NCBI GenBank assembly: GCA_903813345.2
Contig: CAIIXF020000005.1
Coordinates: forward strand, 16,745,375-16,809,374
DNA from: Owenia fusiformis
Taxonomy: Eukaryota > Annelida > Polychaeta > Sabellida > Oweniidae
Reading direction: 5' to 3'
DNA: 64,000 nt
Shown one piece after another: positions 24,535 to 38,600 of this stretch (positions within the stretch are counted from its first letter, which is position 1; the number at the start of each line of letters is the position of its first letter). Both the position numbers and the translations under genes were made by a program. A model generated the notes under the pieces. It worked only from the letters and a program-made list of their open reading frames with translations, had not been told where the DNA came from and did no database searches.

Positions 24535-27065
24535 TAGGATAGTTGTTAGTTTAGAATACATCACATGTACAATTTGCTGTCCATTTTGTAAATATACCAG
24601 AGAGTATGCTGTTATTAACTCAACTGTGAACACAGGGCCCATGTGTCCTTTTCATGGTATTTCATATGGATGAAATACTTTGGTACTATCGTGTCATATT
24701 ATTGCCAAAATCATGACTACCACAATAATGAATGGTATACCAAGATCATGGTTTCTGGAAGGGTTATATTATTCAACGTATATTTTAATGTAACATAACT
24801 GGGAAATAGTATATATGTGTAAATCATTGAATAATCTAAAAGGTGAGGATGTTGAAGTATTAGACTATATTTGATTGAAATAATGATATCTCAATACATA
24901 ATAAGCTGATGTTATGACGTACACGTACAGTACGTATAATTTTGCATGCAATAAAATAAATAAGGACAAATGTGAACGTTTAATTGTCACTTCTACGCTA
25001 CGCATTCACGGAAGTTGACGTTGACGTTTCCAAGGAGTAGCCATCGTGGATTTCGGTTTTAAGCCCCATATACACAGACTTGCCCCAAGTCCCATCTTGC
25101 CCAATCGAGTCCAAAGGAAGTCTATGGGGAAAATCTTATGAAGTCCCACGAGGCCACACGCAATATTAAATCTATTGAGGACGTGCCGTCGAGCCCCATT
25201 GGTGTATGTTGGGACCAAAAGAAAGTGTAACTGAAGCTCTAACCGGGAGTTCTACAGGGTGTGCCAATGAAAATTGGAACATTTTTTTATATATTCTATT
25301 TTCTCTATTATTGCAAGTCAATCCACAAAAATTCGGATAACAGCTGATGTCAGTTAACTACATATGTTTTAATTGATGGAAATTTTGTTGAGATCATTTG
25401 AAGGTACATATTATGGTATGAAAGATATTTTCAGCAGTGATGACCTAAACAGAGAATATTTGTAAATTTTTCATGACACACGCAGTATACAGATCATGAC
25501 CATGACAAGCCAAAAATAATTATACAACATATTTTTATCTTTAACATTCTCACAAATAATCATTTTACCATTATTTGAAATTTTGTGGATTGAACTGCAA
25601 TAATAAAGGCAACTGAATAAACAGAAAAAATGTTCCAATTTTTAATGGCCCACCCTGTACACACTCCGTGAGGCTTTGTTCCATGAAGAATGTTTATTCT
25701 TCCCATGGGACATTGTGGGCCTTTCAAAAATGTGACGTGTCAGGTGACTTTTGTCGCGGCAAAAAACTTCTAAACTGAATTAAATCATTTCCGTGTGGAC
25801 ATCGTGGACTCGATGGGCATCTAGCTAGATTTCATGGGACTTCGTGGATCTCGATGGTGCACTGAAAGACTCGACAGGGCAAGTGGGACTTTAATCCATT
25901 GGTGTATGTTAGGCTTGATAAAGACCTTCCAACTGCAATTAACTGTACTTTCTCCTCTTCATTCCATCAGTAAAGTGCAAAAACATCCAACTGAGGGGTA
26001 AGATTTGCCAAAATCTTTTTGTTCTTGAACCAGTGTATTTGGCATTGAGTTGGATGAAAAATAGAGAGCCCCGTGTACCGACCTGGACTGGGCGTAGGGT
26101 AAAGTCAAAAGCTGGCATGGGGGCATACCTTTCATATTTTCCATGAATGTTGCATGGTGTCAATCGGCATACGATGATGGAGAGCTTTTTGTTGTCAGGT
26201 GTTGCCTATATGCAGTATTTAAGTGTATACTGAGATGTTTAAATCTCAATTGTTTTTTAGCTCTGTAGCCGCACATACCGAAATGAACAACTCATATATG
26301 CTTTTGGTTATTTTATTTTCAGCCATTGTTATAAAATCATTACCGATCATTGCCCGCTATTGGGCTAACGATTTATTCACAAGCCAATGACGTCATGCAG
26401 TTTTAAAAGTATAGCAACCTTACATAAATTGATATAAAAAAGATACGGGGTGAACCTTATCGCCCCTTTGAATAAAATATCCATGAAATGAATCTCTCAA
26501 ACAAAGTGAAATGCGCTGACAAGAATTTACTGTCAAGATTTTGGAAAATCCAAGACTTTACAGACAAATTTTTAGGACGAAAAATCCAAAATGACACACG
26601 ATTATAGGACGGAAATTCAAAATGGTCACCTTAAGATATTTAGCAAGCATGCCAAAGAATTAAGCAGTTCTAGGTTTTTATATCCAAGAAGCATTCCTGA
26701 TAGTTACACGTCGACAGGCCAGGACTTTACAAACATTTTCACACTCAATTTTTTAGGACGGAAATCCGAAATGGAAAATTTTGATTCACCAAAAGGTTAC
26801 CATGTTTGGTAATTTGATGCACTTATTAATAAATGTTTTAACTGTTATAAACATATTTGCCACCCTTTACTTTGATTTTTGATAGCTAGGGGAAGACATA
26901 ATATATTTCTCTTTGTATTTGTAAATGTTACATGCATTTTTATGTCTTTCTTCTCCAATATGTCTAAATTCCTTATAAAGTGCGTCGTACTACAGTAATC
27001 TCCATGTTAGTATTAGTTGAGACATCACACATAGATGGATAACCTAATTTATTTCCAGATCCCCG
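24535..27065. other. Spacer between convergent membrane-protein and ACE genes
   Basis: Holds 3' UTR of the upstream gene (AATAAA near 24952), a TA-flanked palindromic element at 25255-25657, and 26500-26820 with repeated TTAGGACGGAAAT motifs. No gene recognised. Confidence 0.6.
25255..25657. mobile_element. Tc1/mariner-like MITE, TA-flanked
   Basis: Bounded by TA on both sides. Terminal repeats start CAGGGTGTGCCAATGAAAAT and the right end is its near inverse, ending CACCCTG. Internal arms also pair (CAATCCACAAAAATT / AATTTTGTGGATTG). 403 bp, non-coding. Confidence 0.85.
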
Positions 27066-30000
27066 CTATGTCATGACATATCCGTCGTCTCCGCCACTTT
27101 TATTCCGTTTGATAAACATAAACGCCACTAAACCTAATAATGCTACGGCGAGAACACCAAACAATACTCCCAACACAATTGTTGATGTTCTGAATCGGTT
27201 CACTTCTGCTGTTTTGTCTTTGATGGGCGAAGCTGTTGGGGAAGGGGGGCTAGGGTCGGTACCGGGTATATCATCCGGGCACGAATCACGCCATACAACA
27301 CCCCGGTCTTTATTTTCACGTTTCAACCAATCTATCAAAGGTTGGAAGTATTCCATAATAGGCTCAACAGTCATTTCTCTTGATCCAGTTATCTGTTCAA
27401 GTGCATCTGGCCATGGTTTTGAGCCGCCTAATTCCAGCATTGCCCTGAAATTGGAGATTCCTGTGCATTCAGTACTGGATAAAGCATAAGAATGAGATTT
27501 TATAAGAAATAATAAACCGAAGGCCGAAGGCCTGAGGTTATTATTTCTTATCAAATCGAATTCGAATGCTTTATCTTACTTAAATCACACACATTCTTAT
27601 TACAGGTAAATGGTATATTGCAGGTAAATGGTCAATGATCTAATCTGGAAAATTTTATTTCTTTTGTGTTGACTGTTCATGTAGTTATATAGCCAATTAA
27701 TTGTAACAACAAAAAAAGTTGGTTGCATTGACCTCATGAGTGTGAGTTGATGTAAGTGACTGAGTGGGCTATAATTAGTCTAGCTTCAGTGCACTACAGG
27801 TGACTGTCCAGTCCAGAACATTGCATTTGAATACAGCAGAATATTTGTAAGTAAGATAAGATCAATGATGTAGATAGCAACAAAATTTGATAAATTGTTT
27901 TATTCTAAAGAATGCACAGTAACAAGAGAAGGGTACGTGTATTTTTGTATATTGTTTTTAGGGAATGAAAACTATCAAAAACTGTCAATGGTCATTTATG
28001 TCTCACTTGTTTTTGATAGCTTGCCAAGTGTACATTCTTTAAAAACAATAGAAAAATAATGCACTTTCCTTTTGATAAAACCATACATTCTTAAAAATAA
28101 ACCACAGCAAATTCTATTGTGTTGCTACCCAAGTGGGATTTAATAGTGTATAATTGAAGTTCACCATAACGTACGTTTTTGAAGATTTCTTTGGATTAAA
28201 TGTGTCCGATGAAAGTCGAGTTTAGGCTCATGGGAATCATGACATTGAGGGAACGAAGGCATATGTCTAAACGGTGACAATAAAATCGTTAATAACATAT
28301 AACCTGATATGGGCATGTTTTTATTTGTTAAATCTGTATCATATACACATTTAAATATAGCAATCAACTATATATGTTAATGTTTTCGGAAAGGCAGAAA
28401 CGTGCGGAGGGATTTTACATCTAAGGTTATATCACCTAAATAAAATCAAAAATGACATTTCAACTGGAAGAAGATTTTTTAATGTTGCCAATTTTTAGAC
28501 AATACAGGTATACAATGAAACAGGTAGTGGATTATCATGAACTATTACTTGTGTAATGTTTATTTCCAATTTACCTGAGTTTTGCCCCAGCTTCTTTAGA
28601 CTTATATATATCACATTTGTACAGAGGCCCAGAATGTCCGGCAGCTTTACACAATGACTTGTGGAAATGGAACTGCAGTACGTGACTCACAAAATATCTG
28701 AAAATAATATACCTTGAGTGACAGAAACAGAAAGAAAAGTTCAAAACCCTTACATTTTTTGTTCCCTTACGATATTCTTGATCAAAAGAGGCGTTAATAA
28801 GTGAACCCCCGTGTTCCATTAGATTCTTGATCGAAAGAAGGGTTACAAAGTCAAACACCCAAATTTCGTGTTCCATTAAGATATTCTTGATCGAAAGAAG
28901 GGTTACAAAGTTACCCCCCCCTCAAACTTGTTCCATTACTAGACTTTTGATCGCTTACCTTATATAGGGAGTATTGCCTGGAATGTGATACTTTGCCCCA
29001 GGGTCAAAGTCTGCTTCTGAACGAGAGACTGGAGGCGATATACCCTGGTACTTACATCTAAACATAACAATTAAAACATACAGAATACAGTAAAACAGTA
29101 TGTACGACTAACAGAAATTGGCATCTTGATATCAAACGAAGGAATACACTCGAATATAACGGATAAAACAGTATGTAAATGGCAACATGAGAAACACTTC
29201 TCTAACATATAAAGAATGCTACTGACGAGTACAACATACATGTAACGTACCTCAGCTTCCACCATTGTTTGTTGTACTCTTCCGGAGTAATGGTACCATC
29301 GAACACCTTCCATCGCCATTGGTCTATGAGATAACCAAATGGCAAGAACGCAATCTTTTTTAAAGCTTGGGACATAAGGAAGTTGATGTCGCTTTCTGAA
29401 AATAAAGAACATTGACTAAAAAGCTGAAAAGACCTCAACCATTGATTCAACGTGTCAAATAATATCTAAAATAACTTATTCATGCATATTAAACGTTTCT
29501 GAACAGTACACGTACCTCTGTCTTCAGTGACATTATGAAGAAGGCCGATTAAGTTCAGGTGTTTGGGTGTGGATACAGACAATTCTAGTACATCACCAAT
29601 AGCCTCATGGAAACCTTAAAAAGATTATTACAAATCAATACAAGAAAATGAAAACATGTAAGCGTACATAAGATATAAGGAAAATAAACCCCAACTATCC
29701 CAAACCATAAGCTAACTGAAAAGAAACACTGACGTACATCTTAACCTATTTCGGGACGAACAATGTGCATGCCGAGCAATATGTTAACTACATTGTCTGA
29801 CCTGGATTAGCTCCTCCACGGAACAGCACGGGTTGATCTCTGTAAAGCATCTGGTACTCTGTGTGCCCCATCTCGTGGTGGACTGTAATCAGGTCTGTCA
29901 TTGTGATATCTGTGCATTGTTTTATCCTGAAACATTAAGATGGAAAATCCTTTGTGTGTGCAGCACCACCGCTTGATACCCATAAATCGAAGGACAAGGC

Positions 30001-32668
30001 CTGTATTAAGACAGGAGAGATGATATATATTATTAGATAATAGACAAAATCTATTTACCGGAAGTCTTTTCCATCCATGAAGTCCCATGCAGATGCGTGG
30101 CATATCAATGTTCTACCATCATTTGGATGTACAATTATACTTTTTTCCCAAAACATTTTCGTCATATTCAGCAATCCAATAGATGAGAAGAAATCTTCTG
30201 ATACATCAAACATTCGTCTAGCTGTATATTTCTAGAAGTAAGTTAAATATATTTGACTAGCTAGTTAGAATTTAGGAGTCATTCGCCTCATTGTCACTTC
30301 TAAAAGTAAGTAAAAACACAGTCGTTGTAATTTTAATTTTATAGTAGTATGTCAATGAATTTACCTGTTTCACCAATTCATCTGTTACATCAACGCTTGT
30401 TTTACCCTTATAAGGTATAAGAATGTCCTTATATATTCCCATCCAAGACTGTGCCCACATATTACCTAATAAAATATAAGATATTATTTTCTCATACACA
30501 TGATGATTATTTTAACAAACAACCCAAAAGTATCAATTTTACAAATCCGTACTTGAGGATTACAATAGTAAACAGGTAAACGCACCTAATAAATGTGCTG
30601 GAATATGGCCCTCTTTTGGAAAATGTTGGGCTCCATATTGTTCCATAAGTTTGTGTCTCGTGTATGCATGTAATTCTTCATAAAATGGTTTCAGTTGGTT
30701 CCAAAGGTTTTCACAAACTGTTTGAAAGTTCTTGTCTTCATACCATGACCTCCAGTAATCACCGGTATCCATAAAACCTATTTAAATGGTACAACCAATT
30801 AATTGTATGCTTAAAAATACAAATTATAAATACAAAAGAAAAAAAGCAAGTTAACAAAATTAGCAATACTTATTGAACGCCCTGTAAATGTATATATCTA
30901 TCATGTATCGATCATATGTATACTTCCCATAACAGTTGTGATATAGTTAACAGTAGAATGCTAGTTCATATTATGTTATTGTCCAAAATATTAAAGTACA
31001 GTTACAAATACGTTTATTATCAATTTCTTACCATTAGATCTCGTCCCTTCGTTGCTAAGTTGTGCAAACTCCGTGTATAAAGACCTCATCTTTCTACCCG
31101 TCTCATTTCGCCAACCTTGCCATGCCCATTTCAGTTGATCATAATCACGACTGTCTCTCATGATGTTTGTTAGACCTTTTGAACATAAATATTTTGTTAA
31201 TAATGTCTATAAACTTACTAACAAGGCACATGACGTGAACGAAATCAAACCACCAAGTAGAAACAAAGAAAACTAATCGATAAATGTTTTCATGGAATGG
31301 CAATGACAAGATTTATCTCAAAACTAAAACCAAAAGTTATTCAACAGTAGAATTTGAAGCACGAGAACAAGACGGCTGCCCAAAAGTTTATCCATGAAGG
31401 ATTTGTTGCCCGAACATATAAATTTCAAGAAAATCCGACAAGCGGTTTTCCTGGAATTGCGATGACAAATACAAAATGTATACTTTAATCATATCGACTA
31501 TATCCCACCGATGGTGTGATAAAAACTCGTATTTCACGAGTAAATGCTAATATTTTGAAAACATGACATGTTTATGATTAATAATAACACATGTAGGGGA
31601 GAGCACACGCAATACGCATGCTTTAATCAGTTGTTACCTGGTTCAAGTCCATAACATTGTCCACCTGCCTGATTGTCGCACACTTTCCCATCTGCATATA
31701 TATTAGACATTTCAGCCTGTACATCCTGCATCTGTGTCCAAATGAAAGTAATACATGTTACATCATAGGAAAACACTAACAATACAACATAAAATAAATC
31801 ACAGATATAACAGTTCATCCAAAAGTTTAATTAGATGGATAGGCGCATAGTAGAAAGCAAACACAAAAGTTCAATTTATATTTTCTTTGAACATTATTGT
31901 ATTTCTATATTGCAATATGCAAGTATATTCTATCCTTGTATCCTGATTACAATTGCTGCTAATGTTTATTCATTGACCTCGGCAGTTGCATCAGTATTAA
32001 AAGAAATAATTTCTGAAATAAAACAAAAAAAAACATGATTATGAAATAAGCAAAAAATGCTGGGTCACTTACCCTCCTTGATTTAGTTGAATTTCGAAGA
32101 GCGGCAGGTCCAATACTCGAGACTTTCCCAAGTAACCTCTTCAGAGTTTCATTTTGGAACCCTCCCCAATATAAACTGGTTATATTGTTGTAGGAATCCA
32201 GTTTGAATTTGTCCCTACGTAATTTCGCTTCAATCTTGAATTGGAAAAATATATAAATCACAGTATAAGGAAAACTTTTACAGAATAAAACTAACTATAT
32301 ACAACATACTTATAGCTAAAAATAACATGTCAGAGACCACCCATCACAATGCTTAAAAGCAATTAAACATGAACAAAACGTTTTGCATCTAAAATATGAA
32401 TGTATGTTTACATGCTTATTTCTAAGAGCTATTAAGGTTTGATACATGTTCACTGCCCCTCAACACAAGAAAGGGGTATTTGAGCAAAAAACTTATTGCT
32501 TACCGACTTTTGTCTGGTTTCATCAGTCATGTTCGAATCATAATTCCAACTGTTTATCGCTGCATCATTGAACACTACAGAAGTTGCTGCATTATTCTCC
32601 TCCATCCAACTCTGAGCATCAGCTTCATTTCGCATGGGACAGTCCTCCTCCCAACCTATTGGGAATCC
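27066..32668 (-). CDS. ACE: ACE domain 3 and membrane anchor (residues ~1193-1858)
   Basis: Thirteen exons; the same exon phases as domain 2. HEMGH at residues 1553-1557 (29863-29877), [20 protein letters not shown] and PYIRYF are all intact, so it should be catalytic. The first exon needs acceptor GAAAG before GGATTCCCAATAGG to keep phase, giving the [10 protein letters not shown] linker. The last exon adds a Pro/Ser/Asp-rich stalk, a membrane span at about residues 1819-1844, and a tail [14 protein letters not shown] before TAG. Confidence 0.93.
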
Positions 32669-35600
32669 CTTTCATAACGAAACAGAGGTTGTTGTTTAAC
32701 TCCAAGAAGAAATGTTTAATCGCAGGTATTTACAAAAAAAATATTTAAATTCATGATATGAAAGTTGCTGCAATTTGCTTACACATTACATTTCCAATTT
32801 GGCCATTTTTGAAGAGCAATATAAGGCATTAATGACCTCTATACGTCCTGTACTCTCCTGTACCCCGAAAGAGGGACCAAAATGTCTTAAGATTCTATGT
32901 GTATATATGCACTAGCTTGATCGTTTTTGCTGTTATGTATTATGGATCCAACAAGGTCAATAATGTCAACCGACTTACTTTGTTTTCCTTTTGCAACCAG
33001 TCTAATAGAGGCTGGAAGTATTCCACCAAAGCATTTGCAGACATATTGGGGGATCCCGTCAATGCCTCCATTGCTTCAGGCCATGGCCTTGAAGACCCCA
33101 TCTGCATCATGTTACTGAACGAAATTGTTTCATTATTTTGTTAAAATGACAGAAACATTTAAAGCGTTAAAGCATATTAAGACTGATGAAATTTATTTGT
33201 TCTGAAACACGCTGCTGCATCTCTTTTCAAATGGACTAGTCTTGAGGTAAACACTATGAATGGTTAGCGAAACCATTTATCGATGGACATTTTACAAGGG
33301 CCATATTACCTAACCTTAGCTACTTTATTCAGATTTATTCTAGAGCAAATGTCACAGGCTGGTATCGAAATATTTGTCCGCTGTGACGGAGCATGCTATT
33401 TTTCATAAAAACACTAAGAATACTTCACAATTTATTTTTTAACTCATATCTTTCGTTATACCATACAAAATTACTTACTCCATGCAATGGATATATTATT
33501 TGCGGGTAACTTTCACTTCTGTTTGAAGTCCAATTACGCTGGGAAGAAAAGCTATTGAAAATGGCGCCGGAGTATCATACTTCAAAATGTACCATTTCTT
33601 GTTTAACTTTCTAATGGCACGATATAGCATCCTCCGATCACAGGGCTTCAAAATCCAGAATATCTTCTTTCTTTTTACCCCCTGCTATAACCAAGTTGGA
33701 CGCGCCCGATTAAACCGAATCACGTGATCTAAGTATGCACCGATGATGTATACATGATTGCTGTCGCAGTGTTGCGACAGCCAATCAAATTGCGAGTTCT
33801 TAATCGGGGAAATGCTAACTGCTTATAGCAGAGGGAAAGAAGGAGGTACGGATTCTGGACACCTGCTTAGGAGGATGCAATATAGTGACACGATAATATT
33901 TACACATGGTTTCAGCATAACTATGAAGGTATAAATGAGATGTTGATGTGTTTGGTCTTTTTAATTCTTTTATCAAAAAATAATGTTTAATTTTTTTGTC
34001 CGCTGTGACGGAGCAGTTGCAAATGTGAACTGTGAAAATGCTCCGTCACAGCGGACAAAAAATATTAATATTATTTTTTATAAAAAAATTAAAAAGACCC
34101 AATGCATTAATATCTCATTAATACATTCAGAGATATGCTGAAAATATATGTTAATATTATCGTGTCACTATATCATGCCATTAAAAAGTTAAAAAAGAAA
34201 TGGTTCATTTTAGAGTTTGATACTCTGGCGCCGTTTTCAATAGATTTTACTCCTAGCGTTATTGGACTTCAAACAGTAGTGAAGGTTACACGCAAATAAT
34301 ATATCCATTGCATGGAGTAAGTAATTATCTTTGATATAACGAAACAAATGAGTTAAAAAACAAATCGTGAAGCATTCTTAGTGTTTTTATGAAAAATAGC
34401 ATGCTCCGTCACAGCGGACAAATCTTTCGATACCAGCCTGTGAATGTGAGATGTTTCGCTAACCTCAATTTTGTGCCAGCATTTGTGGAGTTATAAATGT
34501 CACAAGTATGTAGAGGTCCCTTATGTCCAGCTGCATCACAAAGACTTTTGTGGAATTGGAATTGTATAACATAGCTGATGAAATATCTGCAAAGACAAAA
34601 TCCCTCAGATGGCATAACATTAATTGTATCCAATGTTGTTTTCTGGGTGTTCATCAGTCTACAGCACGTTACGCTTGCTTTGAAAAATTTGTTCTCTTTT
34701 GAATATTCATAATTTAATTTGGGTGTTATTGCTATATTTTCAATGAAAAATTGGCGCTGTAGACTTATGAACTTCGTTACTACACGTTACGCCTGCTTCG
34801 AAGAACTCATCAGTGTTCCGCATAACATGGTAGAAAATCCAGAATGGACAATACCCTAACAGAGAACTGACCAATCGTGTTTATGTGATAGTAAAATAAA
34901 TCGATCAATGAATCAATTATTCCATTCTGTTGATCGAATTGAATAAAAACGTTAACATGCTCATCTTTCACTCGATGTTGTGCCCGAAGAGCATATTAGA
35001 CATATCCATTTTACCTTATGTATGGCGTATTGGCTGGAATATGGTACTTAGCACCAGGATCAAAATCATTTTCCGTCCTTTCAACAGGGGAACAAATACC
35101 TGCATATTTACACCTGAAATAAAGATATCTTATTATTACAATCATGAACATATATCAAAACGTGTTTGATTCCTTTATTATTGTCCATTCCTTAGATTCA
35201 TCACTCCCAGTAGTGCTTTATCTAATCCACTCACGTGAGATCCCACCACTTCTTATTGTACTGTTCAGGCTTAGTCTCCCCGCTAAACACACTCCAACGC
35301 CACAAATCATAGAAGTATCCAGTTGGCAAGAAGGCAAGCTTGCTTGCAGCTTGTCGCATGAGGAAATTGATATCACTCTCTGAAAAATCATTAACCCAAA
35401 ATTAGGTAAGAACATCTTAAAAAGCGTACTGTAAAGCGTAAGTATTGCATATTGTGAAGTCACTGAGTCACTGAGTCACTCAAATGGGGATCTTTTGGCT
35501 AATGTTACGCTAAGCATTACAAATTGCATCTATTTTACAGGAGAATGACTTCTATAGTGTGTAAGCTATATTTTACTCGAGAATTTTTTCTTCACGTGGT

Positions 35601-38600
35601 CAACAAATGTTCCAAATGACAAGCCTGAACAGTATTTATGTACCTTTGTCGGTCTCAAACGACTCCAGCAATCCTATTTGGTGCAAGTGGCTTGGTGTAT
35701 TCACTGATAAGGACATCACATCTCCAATTGCCTCGTGGAACCCTTAATAGAAATAAATGTATTAGGGGTCACACGGTTTGAGATTTCTCGGTTCGGTTCG
35801 GTTATTGTATTTCACAGTTCGGTTCGGTTCTGATTGCAGTTCTCACGGGCCTCGTGAAATGAGCAAAAATATATGAAATTGATCCGAAAATCATAAAACA
35901 TACTAAGTGTGTCACAGTGTGTCACAGTGTGTCACAGTATTGTATTCAGTATTGTAAGTATCCAGTTTCACACAATGTTTGTTTGTTTGTTCAGTCTTTT
36001 TTCCCTCCCTCCCTCCCAAAATATCTGTCTGTTCACTGTGTTGATCTTCTTGTTTGATGTTCAAGTTTTTTCAACACATAAAATAACTTGTCAACTGTTG
36101 GCAAAATTAGCACAGTACTTCACTAAACTGAATAAATGTTTTCTTTAGAAATATAACTTAAGTTCAACACTTTGTCAGGACTCAACATGGATCAAAGGCG
36201 AACGTAATACACAGAACGTGACTCGTTCGCAAATTCAATGCATTCGGCGTTCGGCTTTTTACAGTATACTGTTCTATCAACCAATAGGATTGCGCGAAAT
36301 GTTTAGCGTAGGTCACTTCCGGGTCAATATGCCGGTGAAATTTATCAACATTTTCCTTTTGTTTTTGTTATCTGCCGTCTATATCAGAAGATCGTCGTAA
36401 ATATCAGGTATGGTTCGCATTATTGCATGATGATTAACGATTCCAGACGATGTTTAGTTAATTGGTATTACACGAAAGCTTGAAATGGAGTTTAATTCCG
36501 AGTTTACATTTTTATTTTTCTGAAGTGAAACTGAAAATGTCACGGTTCTTCAAGAACTGCGGTTTTCAAGATTGTGTGCGAGCTAACCGTCGTGGAGGTA
36601 TGAACCGCGGTAACCGCAAGCCACGGTTAACCGTGTGACCCCTAAAATGTATACTGTCGCATTCATCTATTACACTTTGAAATGAGAGAATTCCGAATAT
36701 ATACGATATGAGGGAGTTTAAGCTTGCATATAAAATCGAAACGCCAACCTATACGTATACTGTATGTATGACCAATTGTACAAATACATCGCTTAAATAT
36801 TTCCGTTCACGTTTAGGTTGTGTAAAACATTGCAAGCTTAAACTCCCTATTATATGGGACATTACACCTGAAATATACAGCTTTACCTGGGTTACCACCT
36901 CTGCGGAAAAGAACTGGTTGGTGCTTGTATTGTAAGTAATATTGCACGTGTCCCATTTCATGATGTGTCGTTACAAGATCACCCATCGTCATCCTAGTAC
37001 ATTGCTTAATTCTAGAACAATCAAATAAATCGCACTGAAGCAGCAATGAACCGGGTTTACCATTAACATTATTTCATTAATTAGGTTGATATGTTTACTA
37101 TGATTAGGAAAATGTCATTCCATAACGAACCATCCTTCGGCTCCAAAATCAATCCAGAATACCTTCTTTCTTTAATGTACGAATTCTGGACACCTGCTTA
37201 GAAGGATGATAACGAACCTGAAGTCTTTTCTGTTGTAGAAGTCCCAAGCAGAAGCATGACACACGACTTCCCTATCTGTTGGTCTCTCAATCATTGAGTG
37301 TTTCCAAAATTCTTCTGGCATTTTGAACATCCCAAGTGAAGTAAAGAATTCTTCGGATGTTTTGAACATTCTTTTTGCATCCCATCCCTAAATAAAGTGA
37401 TAAATTACATAATGAAACATACAACATGACTCTTGATAGGCCTAGAGTACATATGATACTACTGCGAGTATGATTTATAACTTATAAAATACATATTTTA
37501 CCTGTCTAATCAATTCAGGTGTGACATCAACACTGGGTTTGTCTTTGTACGGTCTGAGAATATCAGGATATATAGCAGTCCACTTTTGAGCCTGAATATG
37601 ACCTAGTAAGTTAAAGAAGAATCATTTAAGTATGACCTCACCTGTCGAACTATCTCAGGAGTGACATCCACACTTGGTTTATCCATATATGGTCTGAGAA
37701 TATCAGGATAGATCGAAGTCCATACTTGGGCCTGAATATGACCTTAAATTAGACACACATTGATAAATACCACACGTGAGCAAATCGTTTGGTTGATTTA
37801 CATTCCAAGTCGTCGTACAAGTTAATCAACTACGGGACTTGTAAGGTCACCTCTCTTAGTGATGAATTTTGATGACAAGATTGTATTGAAGAATGCAATG
37901 TCATGCACCCATGACCCAGCATGTCCAAAACCTAATTTGGGGCAATTAACAGAAATTTCATAAAGTTAAGAATTCGTAAAGTTCATTGTTCTCTCACTGT
38001 GACATCATTATATCCATGGTTACAACAACTGATTTATGGATTCGTAACTTTACAAAGTTTCTGTTAGTGGCCCTCGATAATTAATACGTTTTCTTAGGAT
38101 ATTTGAAAAATTCATCATGACCACCATGTTTAGAGCTTACCCAATAAATGTGCAGGTATATGTCCCGAAGGTGGGAATTTGTCTCTGCCATATTTGTCAC
38201 TTAGTTTTCTCCGTGCATAGGCATGCAACTGTTGGTACAACGGTTTAACTTTCTCCCAAAGTTCAGCACATACCTCTTTGAAGTTTTCAGTTTCGTAATT
38301 ACTTCGCCAATAATCACCAGTATCCACAAACCCTTTAAACATATTGTACAAATACAAAATGAAACATTGTGATAGAACCCGTTTCTTGTCTAAAAGTAAA
38401 AGTTATTAGAAAAATCATGGAGAATTATAACAGTATAATTACCATTTGCAGCAGAACCTTCGTTGCTAAGTTTAACAAACTCTTCGTATTTAGCTTTCAT
38501 ATGCGGTCCTGTACTGTCTCTCCATCCCTTCCAGGCCCATAGCAACTCGTCATAATCCCGGGAATTTGCCATAATCCCAGCAATACCTGATTAATATAAC

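Noticed and set aside
32504-32668. Alternative acceptor CAATAG for the first exon of ACE domain 3
   Set aside because: It would put the exon out of frame with the preceding phase-0 exon; the acceptor GAAAG keeps frame and gives a linker similar to that between domains 1 and 2.
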